Positions 45,655 to 55,923 of a stretch of DNA of 64,000 nucleotides are shown here, piece by piece. Within the stretch, counting starts at the first letter, position 1; each line of letters opens with the position of its first letter. The notes under the pieces are model-generated. The model was not told the DNA's origin and did not search any database. It worked only from the letters and a program-made list of their open reading frames with translations. The stretch comes from Poa pratensis. Its lineage: Eukaryota > Streptophyta > Magnoliopsida > Poales > Poaceae. The position numbers and the translations under genes were made by a program. The stretch lies in NCBI GenBank assembly GCA_947311845.1, contig CAMZMU010000055.1:22500465-22564464 (forward strand). Direction: 5' to 3'.

Positions 45655-45760
45655 ACTCCATTCTGTAAAAATTCCATTCGGTAACCAAAAACTTGATGAT
45701 ATTGGTACTCTCGGTAAAAAATTCCATTCGGTAACGAAAACCTTGATGATGTTGGTTGTA
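45655..45760. repeat. Short tandem repeat (aattccattcggtaac unit)
   Basis: aattccattcggtaac(c/g)aaaa(a)cttgatgat(a/g)ttggt appears twice, at about 45670 and 45720. The rest of 45541-46064 shows no gene. Confidence 0.7.
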
Positions 45761-46064
45761 ACTGTTATGTTTTGTGTTCTAAGATGTACTTCGATATCCC
45801 ATTTACTGCTGGATGGTTAAGCTCCATAATTCCATGTAATATGGTAGCTGAACTTATGCAGCTTATATTTGGAGTTCTGTGTGTGGCAAAAAATATATAA
45901 TTGGAGTTTCCTGAAGGGGCGACAACATCACAATAGTTTGGATTGGGTCAGAATAAACCAAAATAAAAAACATTTTCTTTTACAATCTTGTTTGGAATAC
46001 AATGGAGTTCTTTGAATTTTTTCTCCCTGAACAACAATTAAAGCAATTGACACAGATGAGACAA

Positions 46065-49000
46065 TCATTTGGGAGAATATAAAGTGGCTAAGCCCTTGTG
46101 CACTGTCATTTCAACAGAAGGTCCATAAGCCATCAAATCTTGATGCTGGTTTCTTCCGTACGTTCCTTCTCCTCTGGCAATGACCTCCCGTCCACATCTA
46201 TGATGCCACCCTTTCTCGGATTCTCCACAAGCTGTCCTGGTGATAACCGAAAAGATCTCACCTGCAGAGTCAAATTGATGGCATTTTCTACTGATGAAGT
46301 ATTCGGAAAAAAGAAGACACAAGATCTGAATCAATGAACGTTGATCGTTAACCTTGAGATATGTAACATATGTCGATTTGACATAACTCCCATCGCTCAT
46401 CTTCAGCAGCAAAGATAGCAGATCAGCCTTTGGACAGTCTCTGATTATGACTGCATCCGTATAGCCATCTGAGAGCTGCATCACAGCCACATCATGCATT
46501 CTCGCTCGAGTCAAGCAAATTACACCAGCACTTAACAGATAGATTTTTCAGAAGAAAATGGAGCTGCATCCAATTACCTTGGCTTCAGGAGCTGCCATGC
46601 CACTCTCAGCAGCCCATGGCACGTTATAGATGCACACGGCCACAAAAGGGCCATCGATGGATCTCCAGTCTGAACCTTCAAGCTGAGCTGAAGGACCTTG
46701 ATAAGAACACACCTGAGATTCCCCGTTCTGCTCTAGGCGCTCCAGAATGGAACTCTCGACTTGCTTGACAGGCTCCCCGTACGCCTCGTAGCCCGGGGCA
46801 GGTACGAAATGGACGCTTCCACAGTATCGTCGCAGGCTCATTATGCGAACCAGAGCCTGAAATAAATCAAAAATAAATCGTTACGATGCGAGGCATCAGT
46901 TTCCAAAGATTTCAAGTTGCTAAAGAAAACAAGAATACAGACATAAAAGTCAAAGCGCGTGCTCCCCATCCATCTGTATTTCTCGGACTCTATGTCAATA
47001 TCGGCCACCAAACCTGAATTTTATCTGAAAGTGTCATATCCAGCAAAAGTCCATTGGAAACTAGACTTTGTTGATCCCATGGTTGCATACGTACCCCAGG
47101 TAATTGACAGCACACTGAAAAATCTCTTCTCGCCTTGTGCTATGGTGCAGACATCCAAGGCCTGCTTGCGGCCTGCACAACAGGAAAATTGATGTCAGGT
47201 TCTCCATTTAAACTTCCAGGTAACATATATTATGTGCCTGAAAGTATACGATAACCTCTGATAATTGCGAATAAAGCGTCTGAAATTGAGTACGTCTCAT
47301 TTGCAGCATGCAGAAGTGATTTAGCCATGCCATTTCCTGTGCCTGCATAGATTGCAAATCCAAATCTGTTTGAGTGTTTCCAAGATTAACTTTTGTAGTG
47401 GTATCTTGCCCAAGATGAATTATTCATACCAGCTGGAATTACCCGATCGGCACTTTTATTGCTTTCTCCCAGTCCGTTCGCTGCAGAAATCCGTTTACTA
47501 CCTATTGCCAGAAAAAGACGGTATGAGAAACAAGTTAGTAGAACCTCGAGAATATCCACAGGTTTGTTACTTCTGGACGACTTTCTGTCCCAACACTTCA
47601 TTTTCTGCATTGCCAGCCTTGCAGCTAAAAGATGATTTTCTGTGAGACCGTTATTCTGGAACTAGCATCAAGGCTGTACGATCAAATCATATCATTCCTA
47701 CCCTTGAAAAAATCATATCATCATTATCATTCCAGACTATACAAAAAAACTTTGCAAACGACACAACCGGGTATTGTTACCAACCTCCCGAGGACACCAT
47801 CACCACTGACGCAGACGATCCCGTCGTATCTCGCAAGGTCAAGAGAAGAAGCCACCTCCCCGGCATGCCCTTGGTACTGGGTCTCTAAAACAAAAATCAC
47901 AAACCAACGGATAAAAATAATTGCAAAAGCCAAAAAGAAGAAGTGAAAAACACTTTAAATCATGGAGAAAACAATGGCCATTTGCGTGTGAAAACCTTGC
48001 ATTGTGATATCGACACCGGCAGCTTCGAGCATGGGCTTGATCTCTGCCTCGTAAATCTTGTTCGCGCATCTCTTGCCGCCGAAGGGGTTGACAAGGACGT
48101 ACAATCTTTTGGGCCGGGCTATCATATACCCATCAAAAAATATGAATTTTGTACGTTAAAATCACTCGTTAAACTAAACAGTCGATAAGAACAGAGGCTG
48201 AGAAACAGAGGAAGAGTGAAATTTATTGTTGACCATGCTTCTGACATACCTATTTTCCTCTTTACACTGTAAGATACAAGATTGGCTATTTTATTTAATA
48301 ATAACAATTAAACCGTGTCATAATTTTTTAGCGAATTTTTTTTCGGGGATAAATTTAGTTTTGAATTACAGTTGAGTGGTCAATTTGATAGAGAAAAAGA
48401 AAGGAAGAATAAGAATATGTGATAGTGTAGTCTAAAAAATAGATAACATGAACATGGAAAGAGGGAATGATGAATGATAACATAACAGAAAGCTTATGAT
48501 CTATATGTTGGATTGTGGTTTGAATTCATTGATTGAGACGTTAGTTGCACCGTGCACCCTAACTAGTTAAACTAAACAGTCGATAAGAACAGAGGGTGAG
48601 AAACAGAGGAACAGTGCGTTCCTTTTTTTTTTTTTGAGAACACAGTACAACACAGACGCTCACAAATACGCACATACACTCACCCCTATGAACGCACGCA
48701 CGCACACCCTACCCCTATGAGCACCTCTGAAGGACTGAGCCGGCAGATCTTGAGGTTGACGAAGTCACCACAGGCGCCTCGCTGTTGACGGGCACGTCAC
48801 CTACCACTGAAAGAATAGCGCCGGATAATCCTGGAATAAATCCAGGTAAATGCAAACGCCCATGCCAAGTCTAGGACTTGAACCTGGGTGGGCTGGTTCC
48901 ACCACAGGGAACCCAACCATCAGAGCCAAGCTCCGTTTGCGGAACAGTGCGTTCCAATCTAGCAAGAGTTTGGGTTGAAGCAGCAATCTCCATCAGAGGC

Positions 49001-49403
49001 TATTTGGACTGATTGCGCGGCGGAGGCACCAAAGGAGAACGTACTTACCGAACGAGTCCAAGCAGCCTCGCAGCCTGTCGCCCCACGCCGCGGCCGCGTC
49101 TTCGCCGTCGGCCACCTCGAACACGTAGTCCCTCCTCCTGCGCCTCTTCCCTCCCGCCTTACCGCCCGCGCAGCACGACGGCGGTTTCTCTGTCGCGGCA
49201 TCCTCCGCCACGAAGGCCCTGACGAAGACCTCCTTCCCGTTCGCCTCGACGCCGAGCACGTCGGCCTCAAGCGAGAGTCTACTCTCCCCCGCGGTGCCAG
49301 CGCAGTAGCGCCACCGGATCTCGGGGCTGACGCCGGTGGAGAGCGTCGCCTCGGACGGCGCGCCGTTCACGCGGACCTTCGTGGCGGCGCCGCTGTCTTC
49401 CAT
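46065..49403 (-). CDS. SPHK: Sphingosine (long-chain base) kinase, frame-broken at three sites
   Basis: Ten GT-AG exons on the minus strand: 49049-49403, 47996-48118, 47785-47884, 47430-47501, 47256-47342, 47095-47172, 46943-47013, 46578-46856, 46353-46475 and 46065-46261. Together they encode about 495 residues, the normal length. The DAGK-type catalytic signature is visible: VLVNPFGGKR (nucleotide loop), YDGIVCVSGDG, then IPAG split across an intron and TGNGMAKSLL; DGGYT-like LSDGYTDAV and the C-terminal GEVIARG follow. The enzyme phosphorylates sphingoid bases with ATP and is linked in plants to ABA and stress signalling at membranes. Exon 3 (near 47788), exon 4 (near 47443) and exon 10 (near 46188) each lack one G where GGGG is expected, and all splice phases agree once these are allowed for. 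It is either a pseudogene or a functional gene carrying sequence errors. A SINE sits in intron 1. Confidence 0.88.
48170..48616. repeat. Direct repeat of about 47 bp flanking 350 bp in SPHK intron 1
   Basis: ttaaactaaacagtcgataa...gaacagagg(c/g)tgagaaacagaggaa(g/c)agtg occurs at about 48170-48216 and 48568-48616. The duplicate kinase copy has only one (near 51072), so a local duplication or insertion expanded this intron. Confidence 0.75.
48623..48940 (-). mobile_element. tRNA-derived SINE with perfect target duplication
   Basis: The 15-mer ggaacagtgcgttcc flanks the element at 48608-48622 and 48941-48955. On the minus strand it starts near a pol III A box (TGGCTCTGATGG) and B box (GGTTCAAGTCC), continues through a body with TCATAGGGGTGAGTG-type repeats, and ends in an A run (T run at 48623-48635 on the plus strand). 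It is an intact, relatively young insertion in SPHK intron 1. Confidence 0.9.
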
Positions 49404-49701
49404 GGTGTTGTCGGAGAGAGAAAGAACGTGTGCTGGTGGGGATAAACAGCCGGCTCGGATTGTTCAGCTCGAACTCATCAAAGCTCTGTTAAATAGAACG
49501 AGTAAAAAGGTCAGCTCCACTCTGACTTAACGAGTTGACTGATTATAGCAACAACTATGTGTAAAAATAGCAATATGCCAAAATAAAAGATCTGATTTCA
49601 AAGAGCTAGCAAGAAATACTAAAATAATACACAACAAATCCTAAATCAGTTCATAATCAATGTTGGGATTGCCGAATTTGGGAATGTGGAGTGCAGATTT
49701 G
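49404..49701. other. SPHK upstream region
   Basis: This should hold the SPHK promoter and 5' UTR (minus strand). I saw no unambiguous TATA box. Confidence 0.4.
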
Positions 49702-50083
49702 GTGCTCCCGGACTCTAGTGATCTCCCACATTTCAAAAAAAAAACATATTTAAAAATTTCAAAAAAATGGAAAAAAATCATGTATGTTCCTACTGATATT
49801 TCCTACAAACGTGCAAAAATCTCAATACAAAATACTTTACAATTTGAGCTACACAAAAAAGAGAAATGTGCAGATATGAGTATAGTGAACAATATAAAGT
49901 TTCAAATTTTCAACTTTTGTCTTTTTTGTGTAGCTCAAATCATAAAGTATTTTGCATTGATATTTTTCTTCATTATAGGACATATCAGTAGGAACATGCA
50001 TGATTTTTTCAGATTTTTTTGAAACTTGTAAATATGTTTTTAACTTTTTTGAAATGGGCAGGATCACTGGATCTCGGGAGCAT
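49702..50083. mobile_element. MITE with long terminal inverted repeats
   Basis: The ends gtgctcccggactctagtga and, in reverse complement, atgctcccgagatccagtga begin inverted arms of about 150-180 bp. These include the paired atcatg(t/c)atgttcctactgat phrases and a central pair of gagctacacaaaa/ttttgtgtagctc. It has no coding potential, and a target duplication was not resolved. Confidence 0.7.
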
Positions 50084-50418
50084 AAACGACTTTCTGGCTT
50101 ATTCTGGCATATGGACTGGCGGGTTGCGTATTTCGGCCTACTTCAGAGAGTTTCACGAGTTTATCAAGTCTCACGAGTATATCGATATCTTGCTTGTAAG
50201 TGTGTGTTAATTTTTTGACGGTTAAATTGCATTTAGAGAGATCACGCTCGGCAAATCAAATGGTACCACATGTAAGACAAAGTTTATATATGTTCGGGCC
50301 TTGGCAAACAACGTCTGATGTCAACCCTACTTCATGTTTTGTGTCGGTTTTATTATCCGTCGGTACTCTTCTCAATCTCGAGAATGCTCGATCTTGCCTA
50401 TGTGAACGAGATGGTGTA
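50084..50418. other. Intergenic, nothing recognised
   Basis: Short stretch between the MITE and the Cassandra-like LTR. The phrases gagtttcacgagtttatcaa and gtctcacgagtatatcga repeat loosely at about 50147-50185. No gene was seen. Confidence 0.4.
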
Positions 50419-50702
50419 TGTAACACCCCGACTACCCCGGGCTGACGGTACTTAGCCTGACAACTCACAAGTATCTCTAGATTAGCCCCAAAGAGTAATG
50501 ATGGTCTTTCTTACGAACCTTGTCTTCCCTCTTGTGCACCCGGGAAGAACTTTTCGGTCGGTCACCCATTTCAATATTGCTCCAAGCAAGCACGGTTAAC
50601 ACTGGGGTTTTATCGAGTTGAGTTTCGGAAAAAGAAGATGCAGCTTGTTGGTATGAGTATCATATCAATCTTATTAAGCCCTCGACCAGGATATTATAAT
50701 CA
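50419..50702 (-). mobile_element. Cassandra-type TRIM LTR with 5S rRNA-like promoter
   Basis: The stretch starts TGTAACACCCCG and ends in ATAATCA, so on the minus strand it reads TG...CA like an LTR. In its middle the minus strand reads AACCGTGCTTGCTTGGAGC...AATGGGTGACCGACCG. This matches the 5S rRNA internal control region (A box and C box around GGATGGGTGACC), the hallmark of Cassandra LTRs. No internal domain, second LTR or clear 5-bp target duplication was seen, so it is a solo LTR or fragment. It separates the two sphingosine kinase copies. Confidence 0.75.
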
Positions 50703-50729
50703 CCCCCCTTATAAAAGACCGACGTGCTC

Positions 50730-51542
50730 CCGGGCATGCTCCCGGTACCGGATCTCTAAAACCAAAAATCACGAGCCAAACGGATCAAAATAAATGCAAG
50801 AGCCAAGATTGTAGGGAAAAAACACTTTGAATAAGGGAGAAAACAATGCGCATTTGCGTGTGGAAACCTTGCATTGTGAGGTCTTTTTTTTTTAATTTTG
50901 CATTGTGAGGTCGACGCCGGCAGCTTCGAGCATGGGCTTGACGTGTGCCTCGTAGATCCTGTTCGCGCATCTCTTGCCGCCGAAAGGGTTGGCAAGGACG
51001 AACAATCTCTTCGGCCCGGCCTGTCGTATATCCATTACAAAATATGAATTTTGTACGTTACGATCTCTCGTTAAACTGAACAGTTGATAAAAAACAGAGG
51101 CTGAGAAACAGAGGAACGGTGCAGTCTCCGTCAGAGACAACAACATCAGCAGGCGGACGTACGTACCGAACGAGTCCAAGCAGCCTCGAAGCCTGTCGCC
51201 CCACGCCGCGGCCGCGTCTTCGCCGTCGCCCATCGGCCATCTCGAGCACGTAGTCCCTCCTCCTCCTACGCCTCCTACCTCCTGCCTTACCGGCCGCGCA
51301 GCACGACGGCGGTTTCGCTGTCGCGGCGTCGTCCGCCACGAAGGCCCTGACGACGACCTCCCTCCCGTTCGCCTCGACGCCGAGCATGTCGGCCTCAAGC
51401 GAGAGGCTGCCCTCCGCCGCGGTGCCAGCGCAGTACGCCACCGGAGCTCGGTGCCGCCGCCGGTGGAGAGCGTCGCCTCGGCCGGCGCGCCGTTCACTCC
51501 GACCTTCGCGGCGGCGGCACCGGTGGCGTGGCGCTCTTCCAT
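50730..51542 (-). pseudogene. Truncated duplicate of the sphingosine kinase gene
   Basis: The minus strand repeats exon 1 (about 51167-51542), a shorter intron 1, exon 2 (about 50908-51020; VLANPFGGKRCANRIYEA) and the first bases of exon 3, then stops abruptly near 50730 beside the Cassandra-like LTR. Exon 1 has lost its frame: the SLSLEADMLGVEANGREV part is readable only in a different frame from the start, and an extra segment occurs near MADG. The exon 2 acceptor phase also no longer fits. The catalytic half is absent. It is a tandem duplicate of the 46-49 kb gene and should make no kinase. Confidence 0.88.
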
Positions 51543-51746
51543 GTGTGGGACGCAAAGGTTTTGGCAATTGAAAAAGGAGTGGGGCGGGAGCGCGCGGCAG
51601 TGGAGATGGATGCGCCGGTGGATCGACGCGCGTGTGGGTTTTCCGGCTTTTGTATTGGCGGAACAAAAAGCTTGGTGGCAATGCTACGCCTGTCCGTTGT
51701 GCACTGAACAACCTCGGTTTCAGAAAAAACGAATGAAAAATAAAGA

Positions 51747-51818
51747 CGCCGTTGTCGGGGATCGAACCCGGGTCACCCGCGTGACAGGCGGGACTACTTA
51801 CCACTATACTACAACGAC
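51747..51818 (-). tRNA. trnD-GTC: tRNA-Asp (GTC)
   Basis: The minus strand reads GTCGTTGTAGTATAGTGGTA at the 5' end and continues through CCCGC-CTGTCAC-GCGGG (anticodon GTC) and GGTTCGATCC. The 7-bp acceptor stem closes with CAACGGC and discriminator G, 72 nt in all. A and B boxes are intact. The T stem has one mismatch at its outer pair and position 26 is unusual, so it may be slightly decayed. It could also be a working member of the multigene family. Confidence 0.9.
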
Positions 51819-51826
51819 TGCGTTGA

Positions 51827-53296
51827 TTTAGTGCTACAAAGTCCGTCCAAATTCATAAAAATGAGTGAAAAACTTTAATACTTGCTCTGTCCTAATGTTA
51901 GTAGGAAGTAGGAGAATACCCCGCGCATTGCTAGGGGCAAATTTCATTAAGAAATTAACGTAAATGAAAATATATAATACACATGAAATATAAAATTATT
52001 TTTAGAAATATGCAAAAATCTCGCAATGGTCGAGAGGTTATATTTAATTGTCGTGAAATTGTGTGTATTAGACGAAAAAGAATGGTGACGTGGACGTATG
52101 GCTCAAAAAACCGATGGCGTGGATAGACTGCATGTACAATATATATAATATAATTAATGAATATTAGTGGGAGTGACATGGAAAATTGATTGGGTAAAAT
52201 AATGGATGATGTTGATAGTTGCATGTTGAGATAGAAAAATAATTAATTCATGTTAGTGGGATTTTTCTTTATAAGAATTTTTTTTTTAACCTACCCAGCC
52301 CGAAAAGTGAGTGGATACAAAATCAGTGGATTGCTCAAACGTATGGCAGGTGCTTGGATCACGGATCGCCCAGTGGTATTGATTCCTCGGAGCTATATAT
52401 TTGTGCCCCAGATTTAGCTGCCGCATACTGCCCCTGACATACACAATCATAAAAGTACACCGCCGCACAAATTTGGTTGATTCATAGAAGTACAACATCA
52501 CAATGGCTATCGGCGTGGGTTTTCACTTTTGCTTGACGAAGAAAGAAGGATGGGTCAAGAATTGGGAGCAAGGCTCGTCACTACGGTGACAGCCTTCGTT
52601 TTCTTCCTCCGTTGGAGGGCAAATGTCACGACCATCGCAGGAAGTATACTTTTGTGAGATCCACCACGAACTAAAAAATGGGCTCGTGCAATAGTAGTAT
52701 AGTAGATAAACATCACATGCGTATTTCATTTAAGTTGGGTAGCTATATGTACTTAGGGGGCCATTGCCCCCTCCCCCTAGCCCGAGATTTCTTTTGCTAT
52801 TTTTTTGTTACAAATCCCATGTAATTGACCAACCCCTCCCCTTGGAGCTCCTCTCTCTATCTCTTTGTCTCATGTGTTGAGAAAATTCTCTACCTCTCAT
52901 ATAGATCTAATCTAGTAGATTGAATCTAATCTACACCTACGCCGAACAGTTGCTGGCATCAAGTTCTGGACGACAGAGTGCTAGCAAGTTGAAGTTCTAG
53001 ACGTGTGGATACCGGTGGAGAGATCATACCTTTTACTTTTAGCGGGAGGGGGAATCGGCGACATTCTCACCGCCAGTTTTGCCCGTGAGAATATTCGTCA
53101 GGCTTCACCAAAATCTACTTCTGCTACAGGTGTTGGTGAGTAGTAGATATGATCTCATAGTTGCATCTTCATAGATTGATCTTAAGTGTTACGTAGTGAA
53201 GCGAATTTTTCGTTTCCCATATACGCAACCCAACATCTCGTCCATCCTTCCAATTGAGTTTGGTGCCTCATGAAGTGTGAAGTTTTGTTGTGAAAC
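51827..53296. other. Intergenic region, no gene
   Basis: A decayed Helitron-like hairpin (accccgcgcattgctagggg) lies near 51917. The stretch 52780-53260 has the feel of an LTR or leader (ctctacctctcatatagatc, gttttgcccgtgagaatatt), but no second copy exists here to prove it. No coding sequence was recognised. Confidence 0.4.
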
Positions 53297-53384
53297 ACAC
53301 AGTACAAACGCAGACGCTCACAAACACGTGCACACACTCACCCCTATGAACGCACACACGCACACCCTACCCCTATGAGCATGT
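53297..53384 (-). mobile_element. 5'-truncated SINE fragment
   Basis: The stretch acgcagacgctcacaaacac...cacccctatgaacgcac...accctacccctatgagca is nearly identical to the 3' part of the SINE at 48623-48940. tgtgaagtt occurs on both sides (about 53276 and 53384), as a target duplication would. Confidence 0.7.
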
Positions 53385-53639
53385 GAAGTTCAGACTTGCT
53401 TGGCTGTCAGGATAAAAAAATGTACTTGAAAGTAGTGTCTACGGAACTAAAACAAGTATACAACAAAAAAAAGTTGAATGCACTAGCACACCTAGTGGTT
53501 TAGCCCCCCAAGTGTTAGGTCTGTGTGGGAGTACATGATGCGACATATGGGAACCATAAAATTATTACCATTGTAGAGGAAAGATATATTGACTAATTTA
53601 TTCAGGGAAGCCATCTTTGTTTTCTTTGATAAGACACCA

Positions 53640-54010
53640 GAAAGTTCCTCTGGCTCCCTTAGCCTAGATCTAGCGAGCTAATTTGCGATTGCCTTCGGGC
53701 AAGATGCTCCACCTTGACATCATTACATTAGCAGATCCTTGGCATCTCCAAATAGCAGAACCTTCCAGTGGAAAAGTAAATAGGCTAACTTTTTCCATAG
53801 CACCTACATTCCAGTCCAAGATTCATGGTCAAAGCCAAGCTCATTTCTATACTTCCAAAGCATCCACATAACAGACGCATGGACAACATTTATCACCTTG
53901 TGTTTAGATTCGCTGAGCCAAATCACAACAACCTTTACATAAGAGACGTGTGAGATATCTATTCCAATCATTCCAATAATTTCTGACCACACAACATTTG
54001 CAACCACACA
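53640..54010 (-). pseudogene. LINE ORF2 C-terminal fragment (zf-RVT-like tail)
   Basis: On the minus strand 54007-53804 is open and reads VVWSEIIGMIGIDISHVS...MWMLWKYRNELGF, the style of the region after the reverse-transcriptase zinc-binding domain in plant LINEs (the WxxWKxRN motif). Coding continues brokenly toward 53640. No other part of a LINE is attached. Confidence 0.5.
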
Positions 54011-54313
54011 CTAAAAGAGTGGGTAACTACTATTTCCTTGCAATAGTTGTAATCTTAAATAAGTTAGGAAGCACACACTTAAGATATTTTGGGTGTTTAT
54101 AATTCAGGTTTCTAGAGTTCCAAAATAAGAGAAATAATGTTTCATATAACTTATTTTCCAATTCCATTGATTTAACATTTTTGCTACATAAGTTGTTGAT
54201 TTTGTCATGTAAGCACTTGGCTCATGCATATTGGTAAAAAATGTCGCATTTCTCTTGTTTCATTGTGTTAGAACATATGTTGCATAATTTTTACAGGGAT
54301 TGTCTAAGTCTCA

Positions 54314-54640
54314 GTCGACTTAGATTTAATTAAATCTGCGCACACTTGCATTTTCATATGCAACTCTGAGTTTGGTACGAATCACGATGCATATCTAATG
54401 GATAAGGAGTCGGCTTAAATTTAATTAAATCTCAGTCAGTTGCACAAAATTTTATCTCAGGTGCAACTTTGACTGAAGCACGAATCACAACGCAAATCTA
54501 ACGGTTGAAGAGTCAACTTAGATTTTACTAAATCTCAGCTAGTTGCACACAGTCACAAACCATGTGCAACTCTTAGTCTAACACAAATCATGATATAAAA
54601 TCCAATGACTAAGAAGGCGACTCTAGTTAACCCTCGGACG
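54314..54640. repeat. Degenerate tandem repeat of about 100 bp, three copies
   Basis: Units beginning gtcgacttagatttaattaa, gtcggcttaaatttaattaa and gtcaacttagattttactaa start at about 54314, 54409 and 54512. Each is followed by tct(c)...gttgcaca, gtgcaact and acgaatcac phrases. The first holds a perfect 16-bp palindrome AGATTTAATTAAATCT (54322-54337). Confidence 0.8.
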
Positions 54641-55923
54641 ACTTAGAATTAGCAAAACCAATTTTAATTGTTCTTGTTGACATGTAGTTTTTTTTTCAAA
54701 TGGCCTATGAGTAAATTTGCCACAAGAGCCAGCTAATTTTATCATATATTTTCTTCGTTCGAGCATCCGCTACTTGATTCTGAGCACGTACCCCAGATTC
54801 TTATCGCTACATTGCTGATGCAAAGTTGGTTGGAGCTGCGCATCATACATAGTCAAAGCAGCATGGGAAAATGTAGATGGATGAAACGCAAGGGAAGCAT
54901 GGCTTCCATCCAGAAGACTAGAAAACTTACGTACAAGAAACGTCCAGGAGAGCCAAAGCACAACAATTTGGGTTGGAACGCATCTTGTAACATGTTGCAA
55001 GACATCTTAGCCGATCCGATGTCTCGGCCAGCCGACCTACGCATAAGTGAACAAGTCATTGCCTTTCTGAAATGAAAATACTAAAAATAAGAATTTGAAA
55101 TACCTAATACTTCGATTGTCCCTGCAATAATAATAATAATAATTGAATTTTTGACATGTGAATTAAAAAATTGTAGAAATGTGAATCAGTTTGCAGCTGT
55201 AGATGTAAAAGGTCTTAAATTACATTCCAATTTCTTGGCGACACGTTACATTCCAAAATTTTCATTTTTTGGCAGTCAACAATTCATTTAAGGCAATAAT
55301 ATTCTGCGATCGAACGTTGCCTTAAAAGCAAAAACAACACATGTTCCCAAGAGGCCAAGACGCAAAGCCAACGCAGTATAGAAAGGAAAAAAATAACCCT
55401 AGGCGGTAGGCGCTGTGTACAGCTGGGCCGCCGTCTGAAATCTCACCGAAAATATCCTCCCCGCTGCTTGCCTGCCTGTACTTGTTTCTTTCTTGTCTCG
55501 CAAGCCAAAAGCACCTCCACATTCCGGTCTCGCGAACATCGAGCCGTCCACGTACACCTCCCGGGCCACGCCGCGCCGTCGGATCTCACGCGCCAGGGCA
55601 ACCTCGACCGAACAAAATGGAAAGCGCGAGCTGTACCCTGTCATTTTCACCGATTCGCGCCCGTGATATATCACATTCGCAAACCCACCCCTGAGTCCCA
55701 GCCCACCATTCGCCGCTGACAGGCCGATCGCGCAATTCTCCCCTTCCTAGAGGGTCCGACCGAAAAAGCGCCGGGCACGAACCAGCTATAATTAGGCAAC
55801 CCAGAAGGCACGTCTCGTTCGTCTCGCCCTCGTCCGCCGCCGCGTGTTCGGAAGCGAGCGAACCCCGCCTCCTCTCCTCCCCACCCCACCGCCGCCGCCC
55901 GCAGATCGAAGCCAGCCGCGCCA
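54641..55923. other. Region upstream of NDB, including its presumed promoter
   Basis: AT-rich until about 55320, then GC-rich toward the NDB start, as expected for a 5' UTR and CpG-rich promoter in a grass. An open frame at 54812-55075 (plus) is not recognisable. A taataataataataattg microsatellite lies near 55128. Confidence 0.45.

Noticed and set aside
50480..50620. Genuine 5S rRNA gene
   Set aside because: Only the internal control region and nearby bases match. The ends of the 5S gene are missing and the segment sits inside TG...CA boundaries, which fits a Cassandra-type LTR.
52780..53260. Copia-type LTR
   Set aside because: The sequence style is suggestive, but there is no second copy, TG...CA boundary, primer-binding site or target duplication in the window.
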